Shown: positions 26,773-36,686, counted from the stretch's first letter. The stretch is 64,000 nt of DNA from Sphingobacterium sp. B16(2022) (GCF_012030425.1 NZ_JAAUVN010000001.1:1426001-1490000), one strand, 5' to 3'. Notes: generated by a model from the letters alone, not told the origin. A program made the numbers and translations.

Positions 26773-28524
26773 CTAGATCACAAATTCCTTTGCTCTGGTA
26801 TGGGCATTCCACATGCGTCCATACAAGGCGCTGTTTTCCAGTAATTCATCATGTTTTCCATTATCGATTAATTCACCATGGTCAAAAACTAATATTTGGT
26901 CCGCATCTGTAATTGTACTCAATCGGTGCGCAATGATTAATACCGTCTTATCTTTGATCAACTGACTAAATGCTTGTTGTATTTTGATTTCGTTTTCGGG
27001 ATCAGCGAATGCTGTTGCTTCATCTAAAATTAAGATAGGCGCATCTTTAAGAATAGCTCTGGCTAATTGAAAACGCTGTTGCTCACCGCCACTTAAGTGT
27101 ACACCGGACTGTCCGAATAAGGTATCGTATCCGTTGGGTAAGCTCAAAATTAAATCGTGTATCTGCGCCGCTTTGGCCGCATCTTCAACCTCTTCACGGC
27201 TTTTTTTCATACCCATACAGATGTTTTCATACATAGAGTCCTGAAACATAAAGCTATCCTGAAATACGAATGAAACCAGACGCATGAGCTGTTCTGTAGG
27301 ATAATCTCTGACATCAATACCGCCGATACGTATTTCACCCTTGGTGACATCCCAAAAGCGGGCGAGCAATTGTCCGATGGTACTTTTTCCTGCCCCCGAA
27401 GGGCCGACCAAAGCTGTTATTGTTTTTTCAGGTACTGTAAAATTAATATTTTGAAGTCCCCAGTTTTTGTCTTGATAAGCAAAACTTACATGTTCAAATG
27501 TAATGGAGTAGTCGATAGGGTGCTGTACAGCTGCATTTTCAAGTAAATGTTCTGTATACAGCAGTTCATCGATCTGTTCAACACCACGATTGATGATGGA
27601 TATTTGTATACCCATATTATTGAGGGCAAATAAAGGCTTAATGTATCCTGTCCCTAAGATCAGGAACAAGAGAAGTGTGGCAAGAGTTACACCATTCTGA
27701 AAATAGAGATAGAGTCCGAGAGCTAATACCGGTAACATCGCATTGCTCGTGAAACTCATAAATATAGCGAAACCGGGCGTACTGCTTTTAACCCATTCGC
27801 CCACAAATTTATTGAACCGTTTTACGGTGTTGCCGTACTTATCAAATGTTTCTGCAGACTGACCGAATATTTTCATGACAGGCATAGCTCTGACATATTC
27901 TACAATACCGGCATTCATTTCTTCTAAGGATTGATGATAATCCTGAATCAGTTTTTTATTCCTTCCACTGTACATTTTTGGCAACATGACGGCTAAAACT
28001 AAAAGTGGAACACAGCTGATTGCAGCCAGACGCCAGTCCTGAAAAAAAAGATAGACAATAGTAATGATGGGTAAGGCGATACCTTTTACAAAATCGGGTA
28101 TTTGATGGGCGATAAAATTTTCAATGCGTTCAACATCATCAGAAAGTATTTTTTTTAATGTTCCTGAATTACGGTTATTGAGATAACCCATGGGTAGTTT
28201 GCCGACCTGAGCGGTGATAAATTTACGCAGTTCAAATAATATATTGTACGCTGCGATATGGGATAATACGCCTGATAGAAAAAATACAAGCATACTGATT
28301 ATTGCCGCTAAAATAGCATAGATGATATAGGTATTGACTAAGCTGAAATTGATGTTTTCCTTCGTGAGTTCACGGATAATATAAAAAACAAGCACATAGG
28401 GCACTAAGCTCAGTAGGGCATGCATGACGGATAGAAATCCTGAGACAAATAATAAACCCTTTTTTCGGCCGGCTATCTCAAGCAGACGGGCGATACCGCT
28501 TTTTTTATTTTTTTCTTCTTTCAT
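26773..28524 (-). CDS. ABC exporter half-transporter, first of a pair
   Basis: A 583-residue half-transporter: six-TM domain, then Walker A GPSGAGKST (about residue 376), signature LSGGEQQR (about 480), Walker B LILDEATAFADPENE and H-loop LIIAHRLST. The AFADPENE form after Walker B recurs in siderophore-linked ABC pairs of the IrtA/YbtP type, from memory. It precedes and is co-directional with the second half-transporter. The upstream intergenic region (28525-28769) faces the divergent amidase gene. Confidence 0.92.
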   Translation of the reverse strand: MKEEKNKKSGIARLLEIAGRKKGLLFVSGFLSVMHALLSLVPYVLVFYIIRELTKENINFSLVNTYIIYAILAAIISMLVFFLSGVLSHIAAYNILFELRKFITAQVGKLPMGYLNNRNSGTLKKILSDDVERIENFIAHQIPDFVKGIALPIITIVYLFFQDWRLAAISCVPLLVLAVMLPKMYSGRNKKLIQDYHQSLEEMNAGIVEYVRAMPVMKIFGQSAETFDKYGNTVKRFNKFVGEWVKSSTPGFAIFMSFTSNAMLPVLALGLYLYFQNGVTLATLLLFLILGTGYIKPLFALNNMGIQISIINRGVEQIDELLYTEHLLENAAVQHPIDYSITFEHVSFAYQDKNWGLQNINFTVPEKTITALVGPSGAGKSTIGQLLARFWDVTKGEIRIGGIDVRDYPTEQLMRLVSFVFQDSFMFQDSMYENICMGMKKSREEVEDAAKAAQIHDLILSLPNGYDTLFGQSGVHLSGGEQQRFQLARAILKDAPILILDEATAFADPENEIKIQQAFSQLIKDKTVLIIAHRLSTITDADQILVFDHGELIDNGKHDELLENSALYGRMWNAHTRAKEFVI

Positions 28525-28769
28525 TTGATTCGTGTTATGGTAACTATTATTAAGAATAGTTCTACATAATATTACTGTTTGGGCAAATATAGTGTGTTAA
28601 GCTAATCCGGGAAGTCTGTTAAAGGGAGTAAAAAGTCCTTGAAAGGGAGAAGTTTTTCTTACGTAATAAATCGATCAGGGTTTATTTTTTTTTATATTTA
28701 TGTAAGCCTTTGTTACTGAATATTTATTACCTTCAGCATGTTAACTATTATCTTCCATTAGCAACGATT

Positions 28770-29558
28770 ATGAAAATAGCACTTGCATCACCACCTTTCC
28801 CTAGTTCAATAGATCATGGCCTTCAACTGCTCGAAAAATTCGCAGGCGATGCCGCACGTGGAGGTGCGGAAATCATCTGTTTCCCTGAATCATTTATACC
28901 GGGCTATCCAGGTATGGGTTATGCTATTGAAAGCCGTACTCCTGAAGCATTAGAGATGGCTTTGGAAAAAGCAAAATTCATTGCAAAATCGCATAAGATT
29001 GCGCTTGTATTGCCAATGGACGGATATATTGCCGATTGTATTTATAATTTGGCTTATGTCATATCGGGTACGGGTGAGCTTTTAGGTTATCAGACCAAAA
29101 ATCAGCTTGATCCAAGCGAAGATGAACTGTGGACAGCAGGAGTAGCGCGTAAGGTTTTCGAAATAAACGGATTAAAATTTGGAATAACGATCTGTCATGA
29201 AGGTTTTCGTTACCCCGAATCTGTGCGATGGAGTGCATGCAATGGGGCTCATATCGTGTTTCATCCGCATCTAACAGGCAGTAATGAAACAGGTCAACAC
29301 TATCATACATTCGGAGCGAAGGAGAATCCCTATTATGAAAAGGCCATGATGATGCGTGCCCAGGAAAATACCATTTACTTTGCCAGTGTCAATTATGCCT
29401 CCACTTATCAAGAGTCTGCTTCAGCTGTAATTGCACCGGATGGTTCCTGTGTTAAGCATCAGCAGTATGGAGAAGCGGGGGTTTTAATTGTTGATATCGA
29501 TCCAGCCAAAGGTTCAGGAATGTTAGCTAAAAGATTCAAAAGCAATTTATATTTATAA
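28770..29558 (+). CDS. Carbon-nitrogen hydrolase (nitrilase superfamily)
   Basis: A 262-residue enzyme from the ATG at 28770; an earlier ATG at 28710 adds 20 residues before the first beta strand (MKIALASPPF). The Glu-Lys-Cys triad is visible: E40 in ICFPESFIPGYPG, K110 in GYQTKNQL and C142 in ITICHEGFRYPE. The enzyme cleaves or forms a C-N bond of an amide, nitrile or carbamoyl compound in the cytosol. Substrate is not evident, though the length fits the amidase/N-carbamoyl branch. Single gene. Confidence 0.88.
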   Translation: MKIALASPPFPSSIDHGLQLLEKFAGDAARGGAEIICFPESFIPGYPGMGYAIESRTPEALEMALEKAKFIAKSHKIALVLPMDGYIADCIYNLAYVISGTGELLGYQTKNQLDPSEDELWTAGVARKVFEINGLKFGITICHEGFRYPESVRWSACNGAHIVFHPHLTGSNETGQHYHTFGAKENPYYEKAMMMRAQENTIYFASVNYASTYQESASAVIAPDGSCVKHQQYGEAGVLIVDIDPAKGSGMLAKRFKSNLYL

Positions 29559-29797
29559 AAGATTAAGTACTGTCTTTCAATTTTATTGGTATCTGAAATG
29601 CTGATTTAATTCAAAAAAATCAACTTTGTTATAGATAGTGTAATAAATACACAATTATATTAGCAAAATTTAAATTAATTGTATACCTTTATGATAGAGT
29701 AATAAGGGAATATATATTTTTTTTATCAAAGTAATCTGTTTTTCCAAACATTACCACTAACCTTTTTCATTAAAATAAAGTAAATTAAAAAAGAAAA

Positions 29798-31417
29798 ATG
29801 AACTTAGACCTAAAGAGCATTTTTTATTCTGAAGCGGATATTCCGTCAGAATTTAATCTAGCTGAACAATTGGATCAACGTGTTTTCCTTTCAAATGGAG
29901 CGTTACTTCCTTGGGCAGGAGAGGTGAACGAAGTGTTTTCGCCTATTTGTATACAGACAAAAGACGGACTTCAGCGAAAGCGCATCGGTAGCTACCCGGT
30001 ATGTACAGTTAAGGAATCGATGGAAGCATTAGATGCTGCTGTAAATGCTTTTGACAACGGACGTGGCGAATGGCCGACGATGAGTGTTGCCAACAGAATT
30101 GCCTGTGTTGAGCGTTTTACACATAAAATGTTAGAGCAAAAGGATACTGTTGTTAAATTGATTATGTGGGAAATCGGTAAGTCGTATGCAGATTCTGTAA
30201 AGGAATTTGATCGTACCGTAGAATATATCTATGCCACTATCGACGCTTTAAAGGATATTGACCGCGATTCATCCCGCTTTCAAATCGAGCAAGGAATTAT
30301 TGCCCAAGTGAGAAGATCGCCACTTGGTGTGGTACTTTGCATGGGACCTTTTAATTACCCGCTGAACGAAACTTTTACAACGTTGATCCCCGCTTTGATC
30401 ATGGGTAATACGTTATTATTCAAACCACCTAAGCATGGTACTCTTTTACACTATCCGTTGTTAGAGGCTTTCCGTTCTAGTTTTCCTAAAGGAGTTGTCA
30501 ATACCATTTATGGTAGAGGAAATAAAATCGTACCGCAACTGATGCAATCTGGCAAGATCAATGTGCTGACTTTGATCGGATCAAGCAGAGTTGCTGATGA
30601 GCTAAAAAAGCTTCATCCTAAAGTGAACCGTCTGCGTGCAATTCTAGGATTAGATGCCAAAAATGCGGCTATAGTAACCCGTGATGCTGATTTAGACCTT
30701 GCAGTCAAAGAAACAGTATTGGGTGCGTTATCTTTTAACGGTCAACGATGCACTGCGATTAAAATCGTATATGTGCACCGTAGTCTAGCTCAGGAATTTT
30801 TGAAAAAACTGACTGAAGAAGTGTCACGACTGAAGTATGGTATGCCTTGGGAGAGTGGAGTAGCACTTACACCGCTTCCTGAAGTGAATAAGCCAGCTTA
30901 TTTAACAGAGTGTATTGAAGATGCAAAGCAGTTCGGAGCGAAAGTGATCAACCCGAATGGTGGTGAAGTATTGGAGTCATTTGTTTATCCGGCTATTGTT
31001 TATCCTGTCAATGAGCAGATGAAATTATACCGTGAAGAACAATTTGGTCCAGTTGTTCCTGTTGTTCCTTTTGATGATCTGGAAGAACCAATTGAATATT
31101 TAATCGGATCCTCTCACGGACAGCAGGTGAGTATATTTAGTAATAATGCGGCTGTTATTTCTTCTTTGATCGATCCTTTGGTCAATCAGGTAAGTCGTGT
31201 AAATATCAATTGCCAATGTCAACGTGGACCGGATATTTTTCCATTTACAGGAAGAAAAGATAGTGCTGAAGGAACGTTGTCTGTTGTCGATGCGCTAAGA
31301 TCTTTTTCTATCCGATCATTAGTTGCTACTAAAAATACAGAGCACAACAAAGATTTGTTAAATGATATTGTGAGTGAAAATAGATCTAATTTCTTAAGCA
31401 CCAAGTATATATTTTAA
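29798..31417 (+). CDS. GapN-like NADP-dependent aldehyde dehydrogenase
   Basis: A 539-residue aldehyde dehydrogenase of the non-phosphorylating glyceraldehyde-3-phosphate dehydrogenase type. The GapN pattern is seen in CMGPFNYPLNETFTTLIPAL (oxyanion Asn) and SFNGQRCTAIK (nucleophile C318). In GapN the general base Glu lies 34 residues before the Cys, inside LELGG; here that position is Gly284 in AILGLDAKNAAIV, with an Asp two residues on (D286). This divergent form may be normal for the Bacteroidota branch. If active as GapN it would make 3-phosphoglycerate and NADPH without ATP. About 60 residues longer than streptococcal GapN (extended N- and C-termini). Confidence 0.82.
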   Translation: MNLDLKSIFYSEADIPSEFNLAEQLDQRVFLSNGALLPWAGEVNEVFSPICIQTKDGLQRKRIGSYPVCTVKESMEALDAAVNAFDNGRGEWPTMSVANRIACVERFTHKMLEQKDTVVKLIMWEIGKSYADSVKEFDRTVEYIYATIDALKDIDRDSSRFQIEQGIIAQVRRSPLGVVLCMGPFNYPLNETFTTLIPALIMGNTLLFKPPKHGTLLHYPLLEAFRSSFPKGVVNTIYGRGNKIVPQLMQSGKINVLTLIGSSRVADELKKLHPKVNRLRAILGLDAKNAAIVTRDADLDLAVKETVLGALSFNGQRCTAIKIVYVHRSLAQEFLKKLTEEVSRLKYGMPWESGVALTPLPEVNKPAYLTECIEDAKQFGAKVINPNGGEVLESFVYPAIVYPVNEQMKLYREEQFGPVVPVVPFDDLEEPIEYLIGSSHGQQVSIFSNNAAVISSLIDPLVNQVSRVNINCQCQRGPDIFPFTGRKDSAEGTLSVVDALRSFSIRSLVATKNTEHNKDLLNDIVSENRSNFLSTKYIF

Positions 31418-31424
31418 CGATATG

Positions 31425-31462
31425 ACCGCTATGCTCATCCCGATCGGGATAAGCATAGCGGT
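31425..31462 (+). terminator. Nested hairpin after the GapN-like gene
   Basis: ACCGCTATGCT (31425-31435) pairs with AGCATAGCGGT (31452-31462) and encloses the palindrome CCCGATCGGG (31439-31448). The following T tract is weak, so this may stabilise the transcript end. Confidence 0.5.
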
Positions 31463-31551
31463 GTATTATTGTCATAAATCGGGACGTCTCCTTTGCAAAT
31501 TTAAGTACAGACTTGTATGAAAATAGCTTGGTATCACAACGGTAACTATCA

Positions 31552-31580
31552 AAAAGGCGAAAGATTATCTTTCGCCTTTT
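31552..31580. terminator. Bidirectional terminator
   Basis: Perfect 13-bp stem AAAAGGCGAAAGA (31552-31564) and TCTTTCGCCTTTT (31568-31580). The A and T ends let it work for both the plus-strand GapN-like gene and the minus-strand DUF1801 gene. Confidence 0.8.
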
Positions 31581-31588
31581 ACTGTTAA

Positions 31589-32002
31589 CTATATTTCTTT
31601 TTTTACTGCTGCTACACCATCCTGTACAATCTTTCTGAGAATAGCTTCATCAATATCTGAAAGCCGTTTGACATATATACAGGATTTGCTCATTTTATAT
31701 TTCCCGAGTTGCTCAAGATCGTATTTTTGTTCATCATCACAGGTATAGAGATACAATGATATCGCAGGTTTTCTTGGAGAAAAACCGACCAAAGGCGCAT
31801 CACCTTCATGGCCACTGGCATATTTGTAATGATAGCTGCCAAAACCAATGATACTTGGTCCCCACAAAGTTGCGGGCTGTGCTGTAATCTCTTCCATAAT
31901 TTCGATCAGCTTATAACTGTCGACCCTTTTCTGTTGGTCAGGTATCTGTTCAATAAATTGCGTAACAGATTCATCTGTGGGCACTGTTTTGTTCTTCGCC
32001 AT
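31589..32002 (-). CDS. DUF1801 (YdhG-like) protein
   Basis: A 137-residue cytosolic protein. The pattern QQKRVDSYKLIEIMEEI, then LWGPSIIGFGSYHYKY and SPRKPAISLYLYTC, matches DUF1801/YdhG. The fold resembles iron-chaperone frataxin-like families, but the function is unproven. It begins three bases after the stop of the TraB/GumN gene, so the two form a short operon with no obvious mechanistic link. Confidence 0.85.
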   Translation of the reverse strand: MAKNKTVPTDESVTQFIEQIPDQQKRVDSYKLIEIMEEITAQPATLWGPSIIGFGSYHYKYASGHEGDAPLVGFSPRKPAISLYLYTCDDEQKYDLEQLGKYKMSKSCIYVKRLSDIDEAILRKIVQDGVAAVKKEI

Positions 32003-32005
32003 ATT

Positions 32006-32857
32006 TTATAAGATAGGAGTGAGCTTATAACCTTTCGCAGTTAAGAGTTTCAATAAACCTTCATTGCCAACCAGATGTCCTGCACCGACCGCAAATAGAT
32101 GTGAAGATTCCGTCATTTTAGCGGGCATTTTGTTGATCCAATTGTTGTTGCGCTTAGTCAAGAAATCAGCTTGTTCTTCTTTGGACATATAACTGCTGTC
32201 ATAAATTACTGTTTCCAAATCTTTTAAATTTTCGGCCTTGTAGGCAGTGACCATCTTATTCGATACAGCTGGCATTTCATCAATTTTTTCAAGGTATTTT
32301 AGTAAATCGGATGCCTTAAACATGCTGTTTAACATGTCGATCTGAAATTTCAGTGTTTCTAAATCATCTATTTTTTTATTCGCTGACGCCGCTAATGTCT
32401 GAATGTCCGCCTCCATGGTTTTTACATTTCTAGGGTCGGAGCAATTCATTGATTTTAAACTCAAGACAGAAACAAAGACAGCAGGTGACATCATCTCTAA
32501 CATTTTAACGGATAGGCCCTGTGAAATCAGAATGCTGTCAATTTTTAATAGTTCACCCTGACTTAATCCTTTCAGAAAACTAGTGTCGGGCTTCATCATT
32601 TCAGGAATAAGTGCTTTGTTTTCTTCTGATGCAAGATTTACTTCGAAAGTCACAACATCTACCAGTGGGATTAGGTTTTTAACTTTATCTTTTAATATAT
32701 AATCGTCCTCACACATAATGTGCATCGTACCCAATAAATAAGAGTCTTTCTTTAATCCATTTCCTGATATTTTCCATAGCACGGTATTATCTTGTGCGTG
32801 AACAGTAAAGGTGGCTACGATAAAGGCTATGATAGCCATAAGGCATATTTTTTTCAT
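32006..32857 (-). CDS. TraB/GumN (Tiki-like) secreted protease family protein
   Basis: A 283-residue protein with a signal peptide ending FTVHAQ. The two GxxH-type motifs of the TraB/GumN family are present: SYLLGTMHIM near residue 45 and FAVGAGHLVGNEG at about 255, with the conserved FEVNLASEE between them. Distant eukaryotic relatives (Tiki) are metalloproteases, so extracytoplasmic proteolysis is possible. First gene of a two-gene operon with DUF1801. Confidence 0.88.
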   Translation of the reverse strand: MKKICLMAIIAFIVATFTVHAQDNTVLWKISGNGLKKDSYLLGTMHIMCEDDYILKDKVKNLIPLVDVVTFEVNLASEENKALIPEMMKPDTSFLKGLSQGELLKIDSILISQGLSVKMLEMMSPAVFVSVLSLKSMNCSDPRNVKTMEADIQTLAASANKKIDDLETLKFQIDMLNSMFKASDLLKYLEKIDEMPAVSNKMVTAYKAENLKDLETVIYDSSYMSKEEQADFLTKRNNNWINKMPAKMTESSHLFAVGAGHLVGNEGLLKLLTAKGYKLTPIL

Positions 32858-32920
32858 ATAAATAAGTTTTTAATACACTATAAGTATGTGAAAAGCATAA
32901 AATGTTACAGCGTGATAGCA

Positions 32921-32954
32921 AAAAAGCTTTATAAATTAAATTATAAAGCTTTTT
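32921..32954 (-). terminator. Terminator of the pirin-OsmC operon
   Basis: Perfect 14-bp stem AAAAAGCTTTATAA (32921-32934) and complement (32941-32954), loop of six. It lies 12 bases past the OsmC stop on the minus strand. Confidence 0.8.
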
Positions 32955-32965
32955 GAGGTATTTTT

Positions 32966-33361
32966 TTACGCTATCACTCGCGTCTCGACGGTTACTTGTG
33001 AAAGGAGTATTTTATGAATGGGGCAGGCGTTGGCGATCGCTTCAATGCGCCCCTTCTGCTTATCATCAAGATTGCCTTTGTAGCTAATTTTTCTGATAAA
33101 TTTCGTTTCTTTTTTATCTTCTGACTGTTCAATATCAACTTCTACATCGATAGGGCCAATATCCCATTCCTTTCGGTCAGTATACATTTTTAAGGTAATG
33201 GCTGTACAGGATGCCAAAGATGCCGCTAATAACTGCTGCGGATGAAATCCGAGGTCAAGACCACCTTTTTCTTCTGGTTCGTCTACAATAATGCTGTTTT
33301 TTCCTGCAGTTACTGTTGTTTTATATTTATCTATACCGATAGTAGCTTTAGCGCTATTCAT
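32966..33361 (-). CDS. OsmC-family peroxide/thiol protein
   Basis: A 131-residue protein with both reactive cysteines of OsmC/Ohr proteins: LAASLASCTAITLKMYTDRK (first Cys) and IANACPIHKILL (second Cys). The arginine common in Ohr is not obvious at its usual place, which points to the general OsmC/YhfA branch. It reduces organic hydroperoxides or other reactive substrates with the Cys pair. It starts five bases after the pirin gene stop; the pair likely belongs to a stress operon. Confidence 0.88.
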   Translation of the reverse strand: MNSAKATIGIDKYKTTVTAGKNSIIVDEPEEKGGLDLGFHPQQLLAASLASCTAITLKMYTDRKEWDIGPIDVEVDIEQSEDKKETKFIRKISYKGNLDDKQKGRIEAIANACPIHKILLSQVTVETRVIA

Positions 33362-33366
33362 GATGT

Positions 33367-34254
33367 TTATTTGTTTAAATAAAATTCTGGAAGTGGGATA
33401 TTTCCTGTTTCATTCGGAACTTCTGGAAATCTATTGTTGATCCAGTCTTGCTTTGCTTGTTCTAATCTTTCTTTGGAGGAGCTCACAAAATTCCATAAAA
33501 TATAGCGTTCCTCGGGTAAAGGTTCTCCTCCGAAAATATAGATTTTTGAATTTTCACCGATTTCAAATTCACATAATTTAGCATCTTTAGCGACCAATAA
33601 ATGTTTAGATTCAAATGTTGTTCCGCTATCTGTAATGGTACCATCTAAAATATAAAGACCTGATTCGCCGTATAAATCGTTGCCGATGCTGATCTTTGCC
33701 TTGTTTTTAGATTTAATTTCGATGAAGTATAGTTTGCTGTATACGGATACAGGTGATTTTTTTCCAAAGGCTTCACCCGCAATTAAGGTATAGCTGACCC
33801 CATTTTCATCTTCCCAATGCGGTAAATCTTCGGCATTGGTATGTTCAAAAGATGGTTCGCACTCTTCAAGTTCTTTTGGTAATGCTACCCAGATCTGAAG
33901 GCCATGTAACACTTTATCGGTATGTCTTAAGTATTCGGGAGTACGCTCAGAATGGGTTACGCCTTTACCCGCAGTCATCCAGTTTACAGCTCCGGGTTTT
34001 ATCTCCATTTCGGTACCAAGACTATCGCGGTGCATAATTGCTCCTTCAAAGAGATAGGTTAGGGTTGATAAGCCAATATGAGGATGTGGACCGACATCGA
34101 GGTTTTCATATTCATTTAATGCCGCAGGGCCCATATGATCAATAAAAGTAAAAGGCCCAACCATTCGCTTTTGACGAAAAGGCAATAAACGACCAACCAT
34201 AAAATTGCCGATATCTGCGGCCCGTTCTTCTATAATAATACCAATGTTAGACAT
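33367..34254 (-). CDS. Pirin-family protein
   Basis: A 295-residue bicupin. The N-terminal cupin holds the metal ligands: DVGPHPHIGLSTLTY (two His) and, 45 residues on, GVTHSERTPE (His and Glu). The C-terminal cupin is degenerate, as in known pirins. Some bacterial pirins have quercetinase activity and others bind regulators; which applies is open. First gene of the pirin-OsmC operon. Confidence 0.9.
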   Translation of the reverse strand: MSNIGIIIEERAADIGNFMVGRLLPFRQKRMVGPFTFIDHMGPAALNEYENLDVGPHPHIGLSTLTYLFEGAIMHRDSLGTEMEIKPGAVNWMTAGKGVTHSERTPEYLRHTDKVLHGLQIWVALPKELEECEPSFEHTNAEDLPHWEDENGVSYTLIAGEAFGKKSPVSVYSKLYFIEIKSKNKAKISIGNDLYGESGLYILDGTITDSGTTFESKHLLVAKDAKLCEFEIGENSKIYIFGGEPLPEERYILWNFVSSSKERLEQAKQDWINNRFPEVPNETGNIPLPEFYLNK

Positions 34255-34571
34255 AGCTATGTTATTTTAAAATCTTATTGTATGAAACAGTTGTCATGTA
34301 TTTTAGTTTTGGTGTCAGCAAAACCATATTCAATAGGTTATCGCTAGGGATACTGATAAACACATGCCAGAGAACGCCTCGTTCTTCTGCTAAAGATAAG
34401 TACTTGTTTTATTTATATTATTGATCTAGATTAAGAAAATGACGGCAACCAGCAATTTATTTAAAATTCAGGAAGTTTATCCATGATATGCCGCCTATAA
34501 AAGAACAATGCCAGATTTTTGTATGAAGCGTGGTGGTACAGTAATCATACGTTACTTTAGGAAAAAGATAA
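34255..34571. other. Spacer without a supported gene
   Basis: Between pirin and the ABC-F terminator. A startless minus-strand frame of 49 codons (…SLAEERGVLWHVFISIPSDN… in outline) ends in TAA just upstream of the pirin ATG; no family is recognised and it is blocked by a stop at its 5' end. No other signal is seen. Confidence 0.4.
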
Positions 34572-34615
34572 CTTTTCGACTCCACTTACAATAGGTCTGA
34601 GGTGGAGTCGAAAAG
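34572..34615 (-). terminator. Terminator of the ABC-F gene
   Basis: Perfect 14-bp stem CTTTTCGACTCCAC (34572-34585) and complement (34602-34615) around a 16-base loop, 25 bases past the ABC-F stop on the minus strand. Confidence 0.7.
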
Positions 34616-34639
34616 CCAATTTTTATAATGCCAAATAAA

Positions 34640-36226
34640 CTAGAGCATGATTGTTCGGTCGATATTTATCTCCTGTAAAAAGTACTCATCATGAGATACG
34701 ACCAGTATGGTACCCTGGTAAGTTTTTAAAGCGGTAGTCAATATTTCAATATTCTGTATATCTAAGTTATTAGTCGGTTCATCCATAATGATGAGATCTG
34801 GTGCTAGATTCTGAATTGTTAAGCAACATAGGCATAGCCTCATTTTTTCTCCACCGCTCAGGGTATTGCATCGCTTATCCCAGCTGTCTTTACCAAATAA
34901 AAATCGATTTAATCTGATTTTGATCTCATGTTCCTGTAAGCTAGTGTCATTAAATAACTGTACCTGATCATATATGGTCAGATCATTGTTGATCATGGAA
35001 TAATCTTGATCAATGTACACTGATTTATGTGCTGCACGATACACTTCACCTTGGTAATCATGGATCTTATTGAGCAAAATCTGAATAAGAGTTGTTTTCC
35101 CAGATCCATTTTCTCCTTTTAAAGCAATACGTTCTGTACTTGAGATTTCAAAATCTAAATTTGTATTCCAAAGCGGCTTTCCATTAAAATTGCCATTCAG
35201 CTTCTTTACGGTAAAGAGTTTTTTGCCTGCGTGTAAATTGGAGTCCGTTAGACCAAACTTTATTTTGTCAATATCTGGAATTCCCTTTCTTAAGCTCTGC
35301 AACTCCTGGGATAGACCCGCACTTTTTTCATGATGCGTATCTTTTATTTTAGCGGTGCTTTTTTCAGCATTATTGCGCAAGGTATTCATCATGATTCGGG
35401 AAACGCCCTCTTTCTGCTGTTTATTCTTCCCTCTAGCATCTAATTTTTGTTGCCGCTCTATGGTCTCGCGCGCCTTGATCTTTGTTTTTCTGATTTCTTT
35501 TTCGACATGTTTGATGTCATGATGCAAGGCCTCTTGTTTCATCTTCTTTTCTTCCAGATAGAAATCATAATTACCGGCATAGTAAATCAATCCAGAAGAG
35601 GTCAATTCGTACATGGAATCGAGTTGATTGAGCAAAGATCGGTCGTGACTTACGATAATCATCGTGCTGGATGAAGAACGGATGAATTGATACAGCAGCT
35701 TACGGCTCATGGCGTCTAGCTGATTGCTTGGCTCATCGAGTAAAATCAGTTTGGGCTGGTGAATACTGATCCCTGCTAGAAAAACTTTCGTTTTCTGGCC
35801 ACCGCTCAGGCTGTCTAGCTTTTGGTCCAAAGCGAGATCCGTTAATTTCCAGTAAGACAATGCCTCCTGGCATCGATCTTCAATGTTCCAATCATCATCG
35901 AGTACAGTTAGATTTTCTTCTGTTACAATTCCTGAAAGTATGGCATGAAGTGCACTTAACTTATGATCGATTTTTAATGCCTGCGCTACCGTTAAATGAT
36001 TGTACTGACCGAATAGCTGCGGCACGTAATATAAGGTGCCATCAATACTTTTTTGGCCATGAGCGGCGGTTAATTCACCCGCAATGATCTTTAACAGTGT
36101 GGATTTTCCGACACCATTGTTTCCGATCAAAGCAACTTTTTTATTGTCCTGCAAACTTAGACTGATGTCCTGAAACAGCACATCTTTATTCTGATGTATA
36201 TATGAAATGTTTTGTAAAATAAGCAT
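34640..36226 (-). CDS. ABC-F family ATPase, ribosome-associated
   Basis: A 528-residue soluble protein from the ATG at 36226; an upstream in-frame ATG (36289) adds 21 unrelated residues. Two ATPase domains and no membrane domain: Walker A GNNGVGKST and GENGSGKTT, signatures LSGGQKTK and LSGGEKMR, Walker B LILLDEPSNQLD and LIIMDEPTNNLD. A Lys-rich charged linker of about 80 residues lies between them, as in the P-site tRNA-interaction motif. ABC-F proteins act on ribosomes, either as antibiotic protection factors (Lsa/Vga/Msr-like) or housekeeping factors (Uup/Ett). Which applies cannot be decided here. Single gene with its own terminator. Confidence 0.88.
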   Translation of the reverse strand: MLILQNISYIHQNKDVLFQDISLSLQDNKKVALIGNNGVGKSTLLKIIAGELTAAHGQKSIDGTLYYVPQLFGQYNHLTVAQALKIDHKLSALHAILSGIVTEENLTVLDDDWNIEDRCQEALSYWKLTDLALDQKLDSLSGGQKTKVFLAGISIHQPKLILLDEPSNQLDAMSRKLLYQFIRSSSSTMIIVSHDRSLLNQLDSMYELTSSGLIYYAGNYDFYLEEKKMKQEALHHDIKHVEKEIRKTKIKARETIERQQKLDARGKNKQQKEGVSRIMMNTLRNNAEKSTAKIKDTHHEKSAGLSQELQSLRKGIPDIDKIKFGLTDSNLHAGKKLFTVKKLNGNFNGKPLWNTNLDFEISSTERIALKGENGSGKTTLIQILLNKIHDYQGEVYRAAHKSVYIDQDYSMINNDLTIYDQVQLFNDTSLQEHEIKIRLNRFLFGKDSWDKRCNTLSGGEKMRLCLCCLTIQNLAPDLIIMDEPTNNLDIQNIEILTTALKTYQGTILVVSHDEYFLQEINIDRTIML

Positions 36227-36686
36227 AATTTCTTTTTTTAGCATGAACGATCGTGCGCATGGAGTATGCGTCACATTAATTTTTTGCAAAAAGAAATTAT
36301 TTATTACATGGATATGTTGCTTTTTAGTTACTGATGCAAATCTAGATAATTTTGTGCGGATATGAAAACAAATTTTTGTGACTGTTTATTTTTTGCACGA
36401 CAAAATTGACAGATTTGTAATCTCCAGTCGGATGATTTCACTTCGGGTCATCGGCTTTTCTATTTTATACTAGTGCTTACTTTACAGCTAAATAAGTATT
36501 CTTATTGCTGTTTTACGGCAAGTCATATTCCTCATAAAAGAAAAAGTTAAGATATCTTATTAAGTGGTACATTTCTAGGGTATAATCACGTAACGGCACT
36601 TTATTAGGGTGAAGCTCGGTGCAAATTTCATAAAGTTTTACAAGATTTACCCATAATGTTATAAAAATCTAAGTTGCCTATTGCGC
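36227..36686. other. Divergent promoter region, no gene seen
   Basis: 460 bases between ABC-F (minus) and the HYC_CC_PP-like gene (plus). It is AT-rich, without an ORF I can support. Just upstream of the ABC-F ATG a short inverted repeat CGCAT/ATGCG flanks five bases, in the position expected for a leader or attenuator, but it is too short to call. Confidence 0.4.

Noticed and set aside
24939..28524. Complete siderophore system around the ABC pair
   Set aside because: No synthase, receptor or reductase genes nearby; only the exporter pair is seen.
34265..34420. Startless minus-strand frame upstream of pirin
   Set aside because: Closed by a stop at its 5' end and without a start; no family recognised.
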